Positions 55,407 to 64,000 are shown, numbered from the stretch's first letter. The stretch is DNA of 64,000 bases from Pantoea rodasii (GCF_002095465.1 NZ_MLFP01000086.1:620001-684000), one strand, 5' to 3'. A program made the numbers and translations. The notes: a model not told the origin generated them from the sequence alone.

Positions 55407-55584
55407 TGCCGCCTAAAGGCGTAATGCTTGTCAGTTAAGGCCATATCAGCAAAGGCTGTCACTGTAAAAGTGGCAGCTTTTTTCGTTTAGGTGAGGACGT
55501 TGGAGTGCGGGCCAGCCCCTGTAAGGCACCAGACTGCGTTATCACCCGTCGTTTAACTGACGAGCATTACACTTAAAGGCGGCA
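55407..55584. repeat. 178-bp element with 32-bp imperfect terminal inverted repeats
   Basis: The arms 55407-55438 and 55553-55584 are inverted copies with 27 of 32 positions identical (both read TGCCGCC at the outside and end in CTNGTCAGTTAA). They enclose 114 bases that include an intrinsic terminator and no ORF with a start signal. This resembles a miniature inverted-repeat element or a paired intergenic repeat. No flanking duplication is obvious, and no second copy is seen in the window. Confidence 0.6.
55455..55483 (+). terminator. Terminator downstream of the DppA paralogue
   Basis: GCTGTCACT (55455-55463) pairs with AGTGGCAGC (55469-55477, one G-T pair), followed by six T. It lies inside the inverted-repeat element. 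Confidence 0.88.
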
Positions 55585-55609
55585 TTTTGGATTGGAAGTG
55601 CGATGTGAG

Positions 55610-56536
55610 TTACGGTTTCCAGCGTTGACGCAACGGCTCTTCCAATGCACTCAACTGCAGCTGTAAAAACTGCAAAAACACATTCAGGGCGGCACTGCGT
55701 GGTCGCCCTGATTGCGCCTGCAGCTGCAAATTACGTTGGCTCAACTGATCTATCCCTACTGAGCGCAATATCAATCCATGGGTTTCCGCATCGTGCAACA
55801 CCGTAAAGGCGCTGCAAATCGTCACGGCCAGCGGTGTGCGCAGCAAAAAGTGGAACAGCGTCGAGAAGGTATCGCAGGTTATGACGGGCTCAATCAGATT
55901 GCCGCTCATATGGCTCGCCAACTCAAACAGCTGACGCACCGTGGTATTTTGCTGCGGTAAGGCCAGCGGATAGTGGCTGATATCCGTGAGCGTGACCTGA
56001 GACGCATTGGCCAGCGGATGCGTCTGATGCATCACCAACAACACGGGGGCGGGCCACGATCCGATCACATCAACGCCGCGCTCGGCATGCAAACTGAATT
56101 GCAATGCCAGGTCACATTCTCCGCTGCGCAGTAACTCGGCAACTCGTTGCGTGCTCGCCACTTTGATATCAAACAGCACGCCGGGATTGTCCTCACGAAA
56201 CGCCGCAATCATGCGTGGTAGCAGAGTAAAGGCCAATCCATCGGTACAGGCCACGCGAATCAACGTGCGGCGCACCGCTTTCAACCCTTTGATTTCTGCC
56301 AGGGCGTGCTCCATATCGAGCATGTTTTTACGTACGTGGTGGGCGTAAATCTCTCCGGCTTCATTTAGCACCATGCCGCGCGCGTGGCGTGCAAACAGCG
56401 GAACGCCCACCTGGTTTTCCAGTCGTTGAATCTGGCGACTGATCGCTGAGACGGCGACAAAGAGCTGTTCGCTCGCCGCACTCAGCGAACCGGTATTCGC
56501 GACAGCCAGAAAATAGCGCACTTCATTGCTTAACAT
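55610..56536 (-). CDS. LysR-type regulator
   Basis: 308 residues. N-terminal helix-turn-helix VRYFLAVANTGSLSAASEQLFVAVSAISRQIQRLENQVGVPLF, then an effector-binding domain (LIRVACTDGLAFTLLPRMIAAFREDNPGV; SGECDLALQFSL). It is divergent from the M20 hydrolase-MHS transporter pair across 148 bases and is the likely regulator of that operon. Effector unknown. Confidence 0.9.
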   Translation of the reverse strand: MLSNEVRYFLAVANTGSLSAASEQLFVAVSAISRQIQRLENQVGVPLFARHARGMVLNEAGEIYAHHVRKNMLDMEHALAEIKGLKAVRRTLIRVACTDGLAFTLLPRMIAAFREDNPGVLFDIKVASTQRVAELLRSGECDLALQFSLHAERGVDVIGSWPAPVLLVMHQTHPLANASQVTLTDISHYPLALPQQNTTVRQLFELASHMSGNLIEPVITCDTFSTLFHFLLRTPLAVTICSAFTVLHDAETHGLILRSVGIDQLSQRNLQLQAQSGRPRSAALNVFLQFLQLQLSALEEPLRQRWKP

Positions 56537-56684
56537 GCGGATGCCTCATACTGGTGCATGCCTCGAAATCGGGCAGCCGAGCTTTGCCATAAAAGCAAAT
56601 CATACTCGATAAATTGATAATTGTGGCAAAGCAACGTTTCCGTAAAGATGACAAAACGATAATTCCAATAAAAGACAAGCAAAC

Positions 56685-58106
56685 ATGACAGCACAACACG
56701 CGGTACAGCAAGCCACCGCCTGGTTCGACAGCGGGGAGTTCCAACAAATACTGGCGCGGCGTGTCGCACAACGCACCGAAAGCCAGCGCCAGGATCGTGA
56801 TAGCGAATTACAGCGTTACCTGCAGGATGAGATTGGCCCACAGCTGATCGCGCTGGGGTTCACGCTGCACTTTATCGACAACCCTGAAGCTGCCCATCGA
56901 CCGTTCCTCGTGGCGGTACGCATCGAAGATCCTGCACTGCCGACCTTGCTGAGCTACGGCCATGGCGATGTGGTGTTCGGTGACGACGAAAACTGGCGTG
57001 AAGGCTTATCGCCGTGGCAGTTGGTGGAAGAGGGCGATCGCTGGTACGCACGTGGCAGCGCGGATAACAAAGGCCAGCACTGCGTTAACCTTGCTGCGCT
57101 GGAACAGGTGTTCAAGGCACGCGGTGGACGATTCGGATTCAACTGCAAAATGCTGTTTGAGATGGGTGAAGAGATCAGTTCGCCGGGCCTCGCGCAGCTG
57201 TGTCAGCACCATGCAGAACTGCTGAAAGCCGATCTGTTTATCGCCTCTGATGGCCCACGTCTCAATGCGGTACGTCCCACGCTGTTTCTCGGTTCAAGGG
57301 GGGCGGTTAACTTTCGTCTTACCGTTACCGCACGCGACAACGCGTATCACTCCGGTAACTGGGGCGGTTTGCTGACCAACCCAGGTACTCAACTTGCCAA
57401 CGCGATTGCGTGCCTGGTGAACGCCAAAGGCGTGCTGCAGGTTGAGGCGTTGAAACCCAACTCCCTCACTCAGCAAGTGCGCGATATTCTCAGCGATATT
57501 GAAGTGGGCGGGATGCCGGGCGATCCAGAGATTGATACCACCTGGGGCGAACCAACGCTCTCTCCGACAGAAAGACTCTACGGCTGGAATACGCTGGAAG
57601 TGCTGGCGTTCCTGACCGGTAATCCTGCGCGTCCGATGAACGCCATTCCCGGCGAAGCCACGGCAGTGTGTCAGCTGCGCTTTGTGGTCGGCACCGATTG
57701 GGAAAACCTCGCGCAGCATGTCAGTGAGCACCTGGCGCAGCACGGTTTTGGCTACGTAAAAGTGGAGTTTATGCGCGGTTCACCGGCCACGCGACTCGAT
57801 CCTACCGATCCCTTGGTGGATTGGGTGCTGGCGAGCATGGCTGAAACCAGCGGCAAAAAACCGGCGTTGCTGCCGAATCTGGGCGGTTCACTGCCCAACG
57901 AAGTGTTCTCGGAGATCCTCGGCCTGCCAACCTTGTGGGTGCCGCACTCCTATCCGGCCTGCGGCCAGCATGGTGTTAACGAGCACATGCTGAAATCGAT
58001 TGCGCGTGAAGGTCTGCAAATCATGACCGGACTGCTGTGGGATTTGGGCGAGCAGGGCAGCGAGCTGGTGGCTAAACACCGCAAACACGCCGGAGGTGCC
58101 GCATGA
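56685..58106 (+). CDS. M20 family metallohydrolase
   Basis: 473 residues, di-zinc amidohydrolase/peptidase. The family motifs are YGHGDVVFG (H-x-D, near residue 92), WYARGSADNKGQH (second aspartate) and MLFEMGEEISSPG (catalytic Glu-Glu); the last histidine is expected in HSYPACGQHGVNEHM. It is closest in style to ArgE/DapE/CPG2-type enzymes that remove acyl groups or split dipeptides. No signal peptide. The stop overlaps the transporter start (ATGA), so the enzyme probably acts on what that transporter imports. Substrate unknown. Confidence 0.9.
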   Translation: MTAQHAVQQATAWFDSGEFQQILARRVAQRTESQRQDRDSELQRYLQDEIGPQLIALGFTLHFIDNPEAAHRPFLVAVRIEDPALPTLLSYGHGDVVFGDDENWREGLSPWQLVEEGDRWYARGSADNKGQHCVNLAALEQVFKARGGRFGFNCKMLFEMGEEISSPGLAQLCQHHAELLKADLFIASDGPRLNAVRPTLFLGSRGAVNFRLTVTARDNAYHSGNWGGLLTNPGTQLANAIACLVNAKGVLQVEALKPNSLTQQVRDILSDIEVGGMPGDPEIDTTWGEPTLSPTERLYGWNTLEVLAFLTGNPARPMNAIPGEATAVCQLRFVVGTDWENLAQHVSEHLAQHGFGYVKVEFMRGSPATRLDPTDPLVDWVLASMAETSGKKPALLPNLGGSLPNEVFSEILGLPTLWVPHSYPACGQHGVNEHMLKSIAREGLQIMTGLLWDLGEQGSELVAKHRKHAGGAA

Positions 58107-59375
58107 GCACGCTTAACACGACTGCCCCATTGAGCAGCACCAAACCGAATCTGCATAAAACGTTGTTTGCTACCTGTATCGGCAACGCGCTGGAGTGGTT
58201 TGATATTGCGGTGTACGGCTTCTTCGCCAGCTACATTGCGCATGCGTTCTTCCCGACCAGCGATCCGTCGGTGTCGATGCTGCTGACGTTTGGCAGTTTC
58301 GGCGTCTCCTTTTTGATCCGTCCGTTGGGCGCGATTGTGCTGGGTAACTATGCAGACCGCCACGGACGTAAAAGGCGTTACTGCTGTCGATTAACCTGAT
58401 GATGCTGGGCGGCGCGGTGATCACCTTTATGCCGAGCTATGGCAGTATTGGCCTGATTGCGCCGCTGCTGATTCTGCTGGCGCGTTTGGTACAGGGCTTC
58501 TCAGCAGGTGGTGAATTCGGTAGCTCAACGGCGTTTCTGGTCGAGCATTTCCCGGAGCGCAGGGCATTTATCGCCAGCTGGCAGTTTGCCACGCAAGGCG
58601 CGAGCACGCTGATGGCCTCGGCGTTTGGCTTGGGACTGACACAGATCCTCACCGAAAGTCAGATTCAGGATTGGGGCTGGCGTGTTCCGTTTGCCTTTGG
58701 TCTGCTGATTGGTCCGTTGGGGATTTATATTCGTCGCCACGTGCATGAGCCTGCCAGCTTTGAAGCGCAGGCGCCCGAAGCCGCGCCGCTCAAACGTCTG
58801 TTCGGACGTCAAAAAGAGCTGATGCTGCTGGCGATTGGCCTGATGGTGATCTCCACCGCCGTGAACTACATGCTGAACTATGTGCCGACTTATGCGACTA
58901 AAACCTGCATCTGCCGGGTTCAGTTGCCTTCACCGCAACGCTGTTGGCGGGGGTGATTCTGACGGTGGTGACGCCGCTGATGGGTTTATTAGCAGAGCGT
59001 GTCGGTCGCGTGCCGTTGATGTGGGGTTCGCTGATTATGCTGATCATCACCATCTATCCCGCGTTTAAGATGGTGGTGAATCACACCACGCCAACCACAT
59101 TGATTATTCTGGTGTGCTGGATGGCGCTGCTGAAATCGATCTACTTCTCAACGGTACCGTCGGTGATGGCCGATCTGTTCCCAATTGGCACCCGTGCCAG
59201 CGGCATGGCGATCAGCTATAACGTCGCGGTGACGGTATTTGGTGGTTTTGCACCGTTGATTTGTACCTTGCTGATTACTGCTACCGGCACCAGTCTCGCA
59301 CCAGGCTATTACCTGATGGCGATGTCGGTGCTAAGTGGGATAGCGTTGCTGCGCAGCCAGAAGCGCATCGCTTAA
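58103..59375 (+). CDS. MFS transporter, metabolite:H+ symporter (MHS) family (two apparent frameshifts)
   Basis: About 424 residues with 12 predicted helices. The N-terminal MHS signature is ATCIGNALEWFDIAVYGFFA, and the loop 2-3 motif is GNYADRHGRKKALLL after repair. Relatives move citrate, proline/betaine, ketoglutarate or shikimate. The frame breaks at an A4 run (58370-58373, one A missing) and at CC (58904-58905, one C missing); both repairs restore a continuous membrane protein (KTLHLPGSVAFTATLLAGV). It overlaps the M20 hydrolase gene by 4 bases. Sequencing error is the likely cause of the breaks. Confidence 0.88.
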
Positions 59376-59489
59376 AACGGTTGAGGGGATTAGCTTTGCT
59401 CCTTGCCCGAAAGCGAACAGCTTAAAGAGCTTAGACAATCCGTGACTGTGCACTCCATTGCACAGCTCGCCGGTTTCGCTCAATGACGA

Positions 59490-59520
59490 TACCTGGCTGG
59501 ACAGCTTGTCCAGCCAGGTA
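59490..59520. terminator. Terminator between the MHS transporter and aldA
   Basis: A perfect 14-bp stem (59490-59503 with 59507-59520, arms TACCTGGCTGGACA) with a 3-base loop lies 6 bases from the aldA stop. The T tract is short. Confidence 0.75.
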
Positions 59521-59526
59521 TTTCAC

Positions 59527-60962
59527 TCAGGAGAACTGCAAATACGCCACATGGGTTTGCAGATACTCTTCCAGTCCGTGACGTCCATCCGCACCGCCGA
59601 TACCCGATTTACGCCAGCCCGCATGGAATCCCTGCATTGCCTCGAAATTCTCGCGGTTGACGTAGGTCTCACCAAACTTCAGCTGACGCAGCGCAATCAT
59701 CGCGGTATTTAGGTTTTGGGTGTAAATCGAAGAGGTCAGGCCATATTCACAATCGTTGGCCAGTGCCACGGCTTCATCGAGGGTTTTAAAGCTCATCACC
59801 GGTAATACCGGACCAAAGATCTCTTCACGCATGATCTCCATCTCCTGGCGCACACCGGTAATGATCGTCGGCTCGAAGTAGAAACCTTTATCACCGGCGC
59901 GTTTGCCGCCCAGCACCACTTTTCCGCCTTCAGACACCGCGTTGGCGACTTTTTGCTCGACGCGTCCCAGCGCAGCAGCGGTGATCAGCGGGCCCATATC
60001 GATGTCGGTTTGTTCGGCCGGATTGCCAAACTTCACCTGCTTCATCGCGGCAGTCAGAGCAGTGATAAAGCGATCATAAATGCCTTCCTGCACATACACG
60101 CGCTCTGCACAGTTGCACACCTGTCCGGTGTTGATCACGCGTGAGCTAACGATGGCCTTCACGGCCAGATCCAGATCCGCATCATCCATCACAATGGCGG
60201 GCGCTTTACCACCGAGTTCCAGCGACACCTTGGTGACATTTTTCGCAGCGGCTTGCATAGTCGCAATGCCCGCGCCCACGCTGCCGGTCAGGCTCACCAG
60301 GCCGACTTTTGGGTTGGCCGCCAGCTCCTGACCCACTTCAGGACCATAGCCAAACACAAAATTAATCACCCTTTCGGCAGGCCAATCTCATGCACAATCT
60401 GCGCGAAAATCGCCGCGTTGTTGGGCGTGAGTTCACTGGGTTTGATGGCGATGGTGTTGCCGGTAATTAACGCTGGCGCCGCTTTACGCGCGATCAAAAA
60501 GAACGGGAAGTTCCACGGCAGGATACCGGTGGTGACACCGATGGCTTTCTTGAACACGAAGATATTTTCATTCGGGCGATCGCTATTCACGATTTCGCCT
60601 TCATAACGACGCGCCCATTCGGCCATGTAATCCAGATAATCCGCGGTGAACATCACTTCCGTTTGCGCCAGCCCCTGTGTTTTACCGCCTTCCGCCACGA
60701 TCGTGGCCGTCAATTCGGGTTCACGCTGGCGGATACCGGCGGCAATTTTGCGCAACCAGTTGCCGCGTTCTACTGCGGGTAAGGCTTCCCAGCCGGGCTG
60801 TGCTGCTTCTGCTGCAGCAATCGCCTGCGCCGCATCGTGCTGAGTGCCCTCAGGCACGCGAGACAGCAGCGCTTCCGTTGCGGGGTTAATCACTTCAATC
60901 CACTTGTCGTTCTGATCGTTTACAAACGCGCCATTAATGTAATGTTGATGGTGTGTTGTCAT
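59527..60962 (-). CDS. aldA: Lactaldehyde/aldehyde dehydrogenase AldA (one apparent frameshift)
   Basis: NAD-dependent aldehyde dehydrogenase, about 478 residues, matching E. coli AldA (479). Conserved parts include ADYLDYMAEWARRYEGEI, GVTTGILPWNFPFFLIARK, the catalytic glutamate in VSLELGGKAPAIV, and the catalytic cysteine in NTGQVCNCAERVYV. One C is missing from a C-run on the plus strand (60369-60371); repair gives GLPKGVINFVFGYG. ATG 60962 has GGAGA 8 bases upstream. It converts L-lactaldehyde from rhamnose or fucose to L-lactate; the rha genes begin 1 kb away. Confidence 0.93.
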
Positions 60963-61160
60963 CTGTAGGGTCTCCGCGATCGGTTTCGTTAGCATGGTGT
61001 GAAAGAAGAGTGAAACAGATCAAGGTGTAGCACCTTTTTGTCAGTGCCAGAGCGGATGAGGGGATGGCAGAGAAGGGAAGAACGGTACGACAGACGCAGC
61101 ATTCCTGTTGAAATGCCGCGTATTCAGCGTGTTAGCTCATCACCACTTGATGCAGAAATA

Positions 61161-61259
61161 TCAGGAACCCGGCACTGCCGCGCCGCTGGCGATGAACCAG
61201 GCGAGGAAACTGACGCCAGCAATGATGATGGCAATAGGGAAGAGCAGTCCGATTTTCAT
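61161..61259 (-). CDS. yoaK: Tiny membrane protein YoaK family
   Basis: 32 residues. MKIGLLFPIAIIIAGVSFLAWF followed by IASGAAVPGS is one hydrophobic helix and a short small-residue tail, closely resembling E. coli YoaK in length and pattern. AGGA lies 5 bases upstream of ATG 61259. It starts 14 bases after the 107-residue unknown gene on the same strand, so they probably form an operon. Function unknown. Confidence 0.78.
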   Translation of the reverse strand: MKIGLLFPIAIIIAGVSFLAWFIASGAAVPGS

Positions 61260-61273
61260 AATTATCCTGATCG

Positions 61274-61597
61274 TTAAGCGAGTTGAACAATGGCGCGATG
61301 GGTTTTCATCATACTGAACAGCTGAAATTGGCTGGCGTCATCCACTTCGCGCAGATGCTCGCCTTTCTGATAACGAATGCGATGAATATGCCCGAGTTGG
61401 CGCCACACCACGATGGCCGATGCCAGCAGGGCGCAGCTCTCTTCACTCTGAATGCAGTCGAGTGTGGCGTAACGCTCTTCATCCAATCCATTAATGAACA
61501 CGTTCAACGCCTGGGGCGGCACAATGGCGCGGATATCGTCCAGCATCACGCGGCTCACCGGCTGCGACAGCAGCAGCGTTAACCTTTTGCTATTCAT
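61274..61597 (-). CDS. Unrecognised 107-residue protein, partner of yoaK
   Basis: ATG at 61597 has AAGGA 5 bases upstream; longer in-frame starts to 61687 lack signals. The protein starts MNSKRLTLLLSQPVSRVMLDD and contains IVPPQALNVFINGLDEERYATLDCI, SCALLASAIVVWRQLGHIHRIRYQKGEHLREVDDAS and a basic/hydrophobic end. It is probably a small cytoplasmic alpha/beta protein, without signal peptide or membrane helix. It lies between aldA and rhaT, divergent from rhaT. No known family comes to mind. Confidence 0.68.
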   Translation of the reverse strand: MNSKRLTLLLSQPVSRVMLDDIRAIVPPQALNVFINGLDEERYATLDCIQSEESCALLASAIVVWRQLGHIHRIRYQKGEHLREVDDASQFQLFSMMKTHRAIVQLA

Positions 61598-61964
61598 CTC
61601 ATTCCTTCGTTGCGATGATTTTTCCAACGTTATACGGAATTCGCCACGTGGGGGAAAGCTCATCGGGCGGCTTTGCGTGACTGCCATGTTAAACAGCAGG
61701 CTGGCAGTCAGTCAAAAACTGTGTCGATCAACACAACAAAAAATAAAAAATATCCCCAATAATAAGTCACTTATGAAAATCAGTCAGAATCTTGCCTGCA
61801 AATGCGATTTTGTGATCCTCATGTTGAAGACCCGCCGAATTTTGCCAGCACCGCGCGCTTTCCGGCAGCCATCCAAAGGCTGACGAAAAGCTGCCCACCG
61901 TAGACTGCTGCTAATCGGGAAACTGTCGGTTTCCTGTGGGCCTCAACCTTACGAAGGAATAACA

Positions 61965-63002
61965 ATGAACAGTGCCATTCTTGCCGGTATTTTATGGCAT
62001 CTGGTGGGTGCCGCCAGTGCCGCATGTTTTTATGCTCCGTTTAAGCAGGTAAAAAAGTGGTCATGGGAAACAATGTGGTCAGTGGGCGGCGTGATGTCAT
62101 GGCTGATTCTGCCATGGGCGGTCAGCGCCGTGCTGCTACCCAACTTCTGGGCGTATTACGGCAGTTTTAGCCTCTCACAGCTGCTGCCGGTGTTTCTGTT
62201 TGGTGCCATGTGGGGCGTCGGGAACATCAACTATGGTTTGACCATGCGTTATCTCGGCATGTCGATGGGCATTGGTATCGCCATCGGTATCACCCTCGTG
62301 GTCGGTACCTTGATGACGCCGCTGCTGCAGGGTCGCTTTGTTGAGCTGTTCAGCTCGGCGGGCGGGCGCATGACGTTGTTAGGCGTGCTGGTGGCGTTAG
62401 TGGGTGTAGCGATCGTCACACGTGCCGGGCTGTTAAAAGAGCGTGCACTCGGCATCAACGCGGAAGAATTTAATCTCAAGAAAGGGCTGGTGCTGGCGGT
62501 ATTGTGCGGCATCTTCTCGGCCGGGATGTCGTTCGCGATGGATGCGGCGAAACCGATGCATGAGGCGGCAGCCAATCTGGGTATCAACCCGCTGTACGTG
62601 GCATTGCCGAGTTATGTCGTCATCATGGGCGGCGGTGCGCTGGTCAACTTGGCCTATTGCTTTATCCGTCTGGCGATCAAACCAGAGCTGTCGGTGCGCC
62701 GTGATTTCTCAGTGGCGAAACCGATGCTGCTGGCCAACGTGGCCTTCGCCGTACTCGGCGGCACCATGTGGTATCTGCAGTTCTTCTTCTACGCCTGGGG
62801 TCACGCGAAAATCCCTGCGCAATACGACTTTGTCAGCTGGATGTTGCACATGAGCCTGTATGTGCTGTGTGGCGGTTTGGTTGGCCTGGTAATGAAAGAG
62901 TGGAAAGCGGTAGGGCAACGTCCGGTGCGCGTGCTGTCGCTGGGTTGTGTGGTGATCATCATTGCCGCTAACATCGTTGGATTGGGCATGGCCAACGGCT
63001 AA
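61965..63002 (+). CDS. rhaT: L-rhamnose:H+ symporter RhaT
   Basis: 345 residues, ten predicted membrane helices, almost the E. coli length. Highly conserved sequence: HLVGAASAACFYAPFKQVKK, GAMWGVGNINYGLTMRYLGM, MSFAMDAAKPMHEAAANLG, WYLQFFFYAWGHAKIPAQYD. It imports L-rhamnose with a proton. AAGGA precedes the ATG. It converges on rhaR, as in E. coli; a TGTGA half-site at 61808-61812 might belong to a CRP site but is not convincing. Confidence 0.96.
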   Translation: MNSAILAGILWHLVGAASAACFYAPFKQVKKWSWETMWSVGGVMSWLILPWAVSAVLLPNFWAYYGSFSLSQLLPVFLFGAMWGVGNINYGLTMRYLGMSMGIGIAIGITLVVGTLMTPLLQGRFVELFSSAGGRMTLLGVLVALVGVAIVTRAGLLKERALGINAEEFNLKKGLVLAVLCGIFSAGMSFAMDAAKPMHEAAANLGINPLYVALPSYVVIMGGGALVNLAYCFIRLAIKPELSVRRDFSVAKPMLLANVAFAVLGGTMWYLQFFFYAWGHAKIPAQYDFVSWMLHMSLYVLCGGLVGLVMKEWKAVGQRPVRVLSLGCVVIIIAANIVGLGMANG

Positions 63003-63022
63003 TGGTCAATCCATGAGAGGTG

Positions 63023-63052
63023 AGCCTGACGCACAGCACGTTGCGTCAGGCT
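63023..63052. terminator. Terminator between rhaT and rhaR
   Basis: AGCCTGACGCA (63023-63033) pairs with 63042-63052 over an 8-base loop. The right arm overlaps the rhaR stop codon (63046-63048). A short TTT follows on the plus strand. Confidence 0.78.
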
Positions 63053-63911
63053 TTGGTATTTTCGATGAGCGGTTCGCGCTGAGGGAGAAAACGCTGGCGC
63101 CACGCACTTGGCGTTAAGCCGGTATCGCGCGTAAACACCACCGAGAAGTAGTTACTGTCATCAAAGCCGCAGCGTGCGGCCACTTCACTGATTAAACAAT
63201 CCTGTGTGCGCAGCAAATATTTTGCCTGGCACAGCTGTAGCTGTCGCAAATAGTGACCCACCGTCATGCCGGTTTGCTGGCGGAACAGCTGCTTTAGGGC
63301 ACGTTCATTTAATTCATTTTGCTGGCAAAAATGGGCCAGGTCGAATGGGCGGTGCAGCGCACCCTGTAAGGCCGACATCAGCAAATCAAGCTGTTCACCT
63401 TCCGGCAGCGCCCATGGACGGTCGGCTGCATAACCATGGCGGCGCAAGATCAGCGCCAGCTGCAGGAACAGGGCTTCAGAGAGTTGAATCGACAATGAAT
63501 CACTTTTACGGCTCTCCCGTTCAAGCTGGCTGATCACCCCGCGCGCCAGCGCCATGCCGCGCGTGGTTAAGCGCCAGCAGCCGGGTGCATCATCGTCCTG
63601 CGGGGCAGTAGCTGGCTCCAGTCGAGACTCAGACGAAAGCGATCACGACAGTAGAGGATGTTATCCAGCGCTAAATCGTTGACGCTGTCATAGCTGTGGC
63701 AATCATTGTCGCGGATATAGAACACATCGCCGCAGGTGATTAACCAGGGACGATCGTTGAGCACGTGTAAACCGTTACCGCGCCAGACGATCACAATTTC
63801 GCTGAATTCATGACGATGCGGCGGGAAGGAGGGCTGAGGCATGCGTTCGGCCACGGCAATCGGCAGATTGGTGGCCGGGAAATAGTCTTGGCGCGTCAAG
63901 ATCAGCGACAT
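63046..63911 (-). CDS. rhaR: Rhamnose operon regulator RhaR (one apparent frameshift)
   Basis: AraC-family activator of about 288 residues that turns on rhaSR with L-rhamnose. The N-terminal cupin domain (FPPHRHEFSEIVIVWRGNGLHVLNDRP) is followed by the C-terminal double helix-turn-helix (LISEVAARCGFDDSNYFSVVFTRDTGLTPSAWRQRF). One G is missing from a G-run on the plus strand (63602-63605); repair joins LLPPQDDDAPGCWRL. ATG 63911 has GGAG 8 bases upstream; a GTG three codons earlier is less likely. It starts 14 bases downstream of the rhaS stop codon. Confidence 0.92.
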
Positions 63912-63925
63912 GGGAATCACTCCGA

Positions 63926-64000
63926 TTACAACATCTGCTGGCGCTCCGCTCGGGGCGCGCAGCCAAATTCCCGCCGAAACAGCGTGGAAAAGTGGTTGCT
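63926..64000 (-). CDS. rhaS: Rhamnose operon activator RhaS, 3' end only
   Basis: The last 24 codons of an AraC-family protein (SNHFSTLFRREFGCAPRAER) run into the window edge and stop at 63926. This is the end of the second helix-turn-helix, and the position directly upstream of rhaR identifies it as RhaS, which activates rhaBAD and rhaT. The rest of the gene, and probably rhaBAD, lie beyond the window. Confidence 0.88.
   Translation of the reverse strand, partial: SNHFSTLFRREFGCAPRAERQQML

Noticed and set aside
61038..61317. Two overlapping plus-strand frames (79 and 69 codons) between aldA and rhaT
   Set aside because: They are antisense to yoaK and its upstream partner, which have good start signals and, for yoaK, family resemblance.
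61800..61830. A CRP site in the rhaT promoter
   Set aside because: Only one TGTGA half-site is visible and the other half does not fit; too weak to annotate.
1..64000. Prophage, insertion sequence, defence island, secretion system or biosynthetic cluster
   Set aside because: No integrase, transposase, phage structural, restriction, toxin-antitoxin, NRPS/PKS or secretion genes were recognised. The segment follows the gene order of an enterobacterial core chromosome apart from the transport/regulator units described.

Overview
This 64 kb window is an ordinary, densely coded chromosomal segment of a gamma-proteobacterium of the order Enterobacterales. Nearly every gene has a recognisable Escherichia coli counterpart of almost the same length. 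However, protein divergence, gene content and gene order point outside the Escherichia/Salmonella group. A Pantoea/Erwinia-type (Erwiniaceae) genome is the best guess; this is inferred from memory of protein families, not from a search.

Layout. (1) 1-5.3 kb: the end of the phage-shock operon (pspA 3' end, pspB, pspC, pspD) runs into ycjX and ycjF, followed by tyrR behind a TyrR-box-like operator. (2) 5.3-10.7 kb: tpx, then the murein-peptide recycling set ycjG, mpaA and mppA, then zntB. (3) 10.8-17.5 kb: the anaerobically induced small RNA FnrS with its FNR box, a 48-residue proline-rich ORF, ttcA, a small unknown gene, the giant pyruvate:flavodoxin oxidoreductase nifJ/ydbK, an MgtC-family gene and the ydbJ lipoprotein. 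(4) 17.5-26.6 kb: ldhA, the envelope lipid-transport operon ydbH-ynbE-ydbL, azoR and hrpA. (5) 26.7-35.1 kb: ydgD, the tiny ydgU, the acid-shock gene asr with a candidate RstA box, an M32 carboxypeptidase placed directly behind rstA-rstB, an unknown 137-residue gene, ydgI and ydgH. (6) 35.6-41.3 kb: pntA-pntB, uspE, fnr (with its own FNR box) and smrA.

(7) 41.3-59.4 kb is a more accessory stretch of small regulator-plus-transport/enzyme units: LysR + AAHS transporter + HglS/YdcJ dioxygenase; DoxX protein and carboxylesterase; a chemoreceptor with a sigma-28 promoter; LysR + aminotransferase + orphan amino-acid binding protein; pepT; a DppA paralogue; and LysR + M20 hydrolase + MHS transporter. 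(8) 59.5-64 kb: aldA and the rhamnose locus (rhaT, rhaR, 3' end of rhaS), with the small gene yoaK and an unknown partner between them. aldA next to rha makes metabolic sense because rhamnose breakdown releases L-lactaldehyde.

The most important caution is that ten conserved genes (pspB, ycjF, tyrR, tpx, nifJ, uspE, the AAHS transporter, the MHS transporter, aldA, rhaR) carry 14 single-base indels. All but one are in runs of three or more identical bases or at the edge of such runs. This looks like residual sequencing error and not gene decay, so each broken gene is annotated here as one locus. I found no CRISPR array, prophage, insertion sequence, rRNA or tRNA gene. I see no convincing new multi-gene system. 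The best second-look items are the regulatory sites (FnrS/FNR, RstA box at asr), the rstAB-M32 arrangement, a 178-bp inverted-repeat element, and a few small unknown genes.
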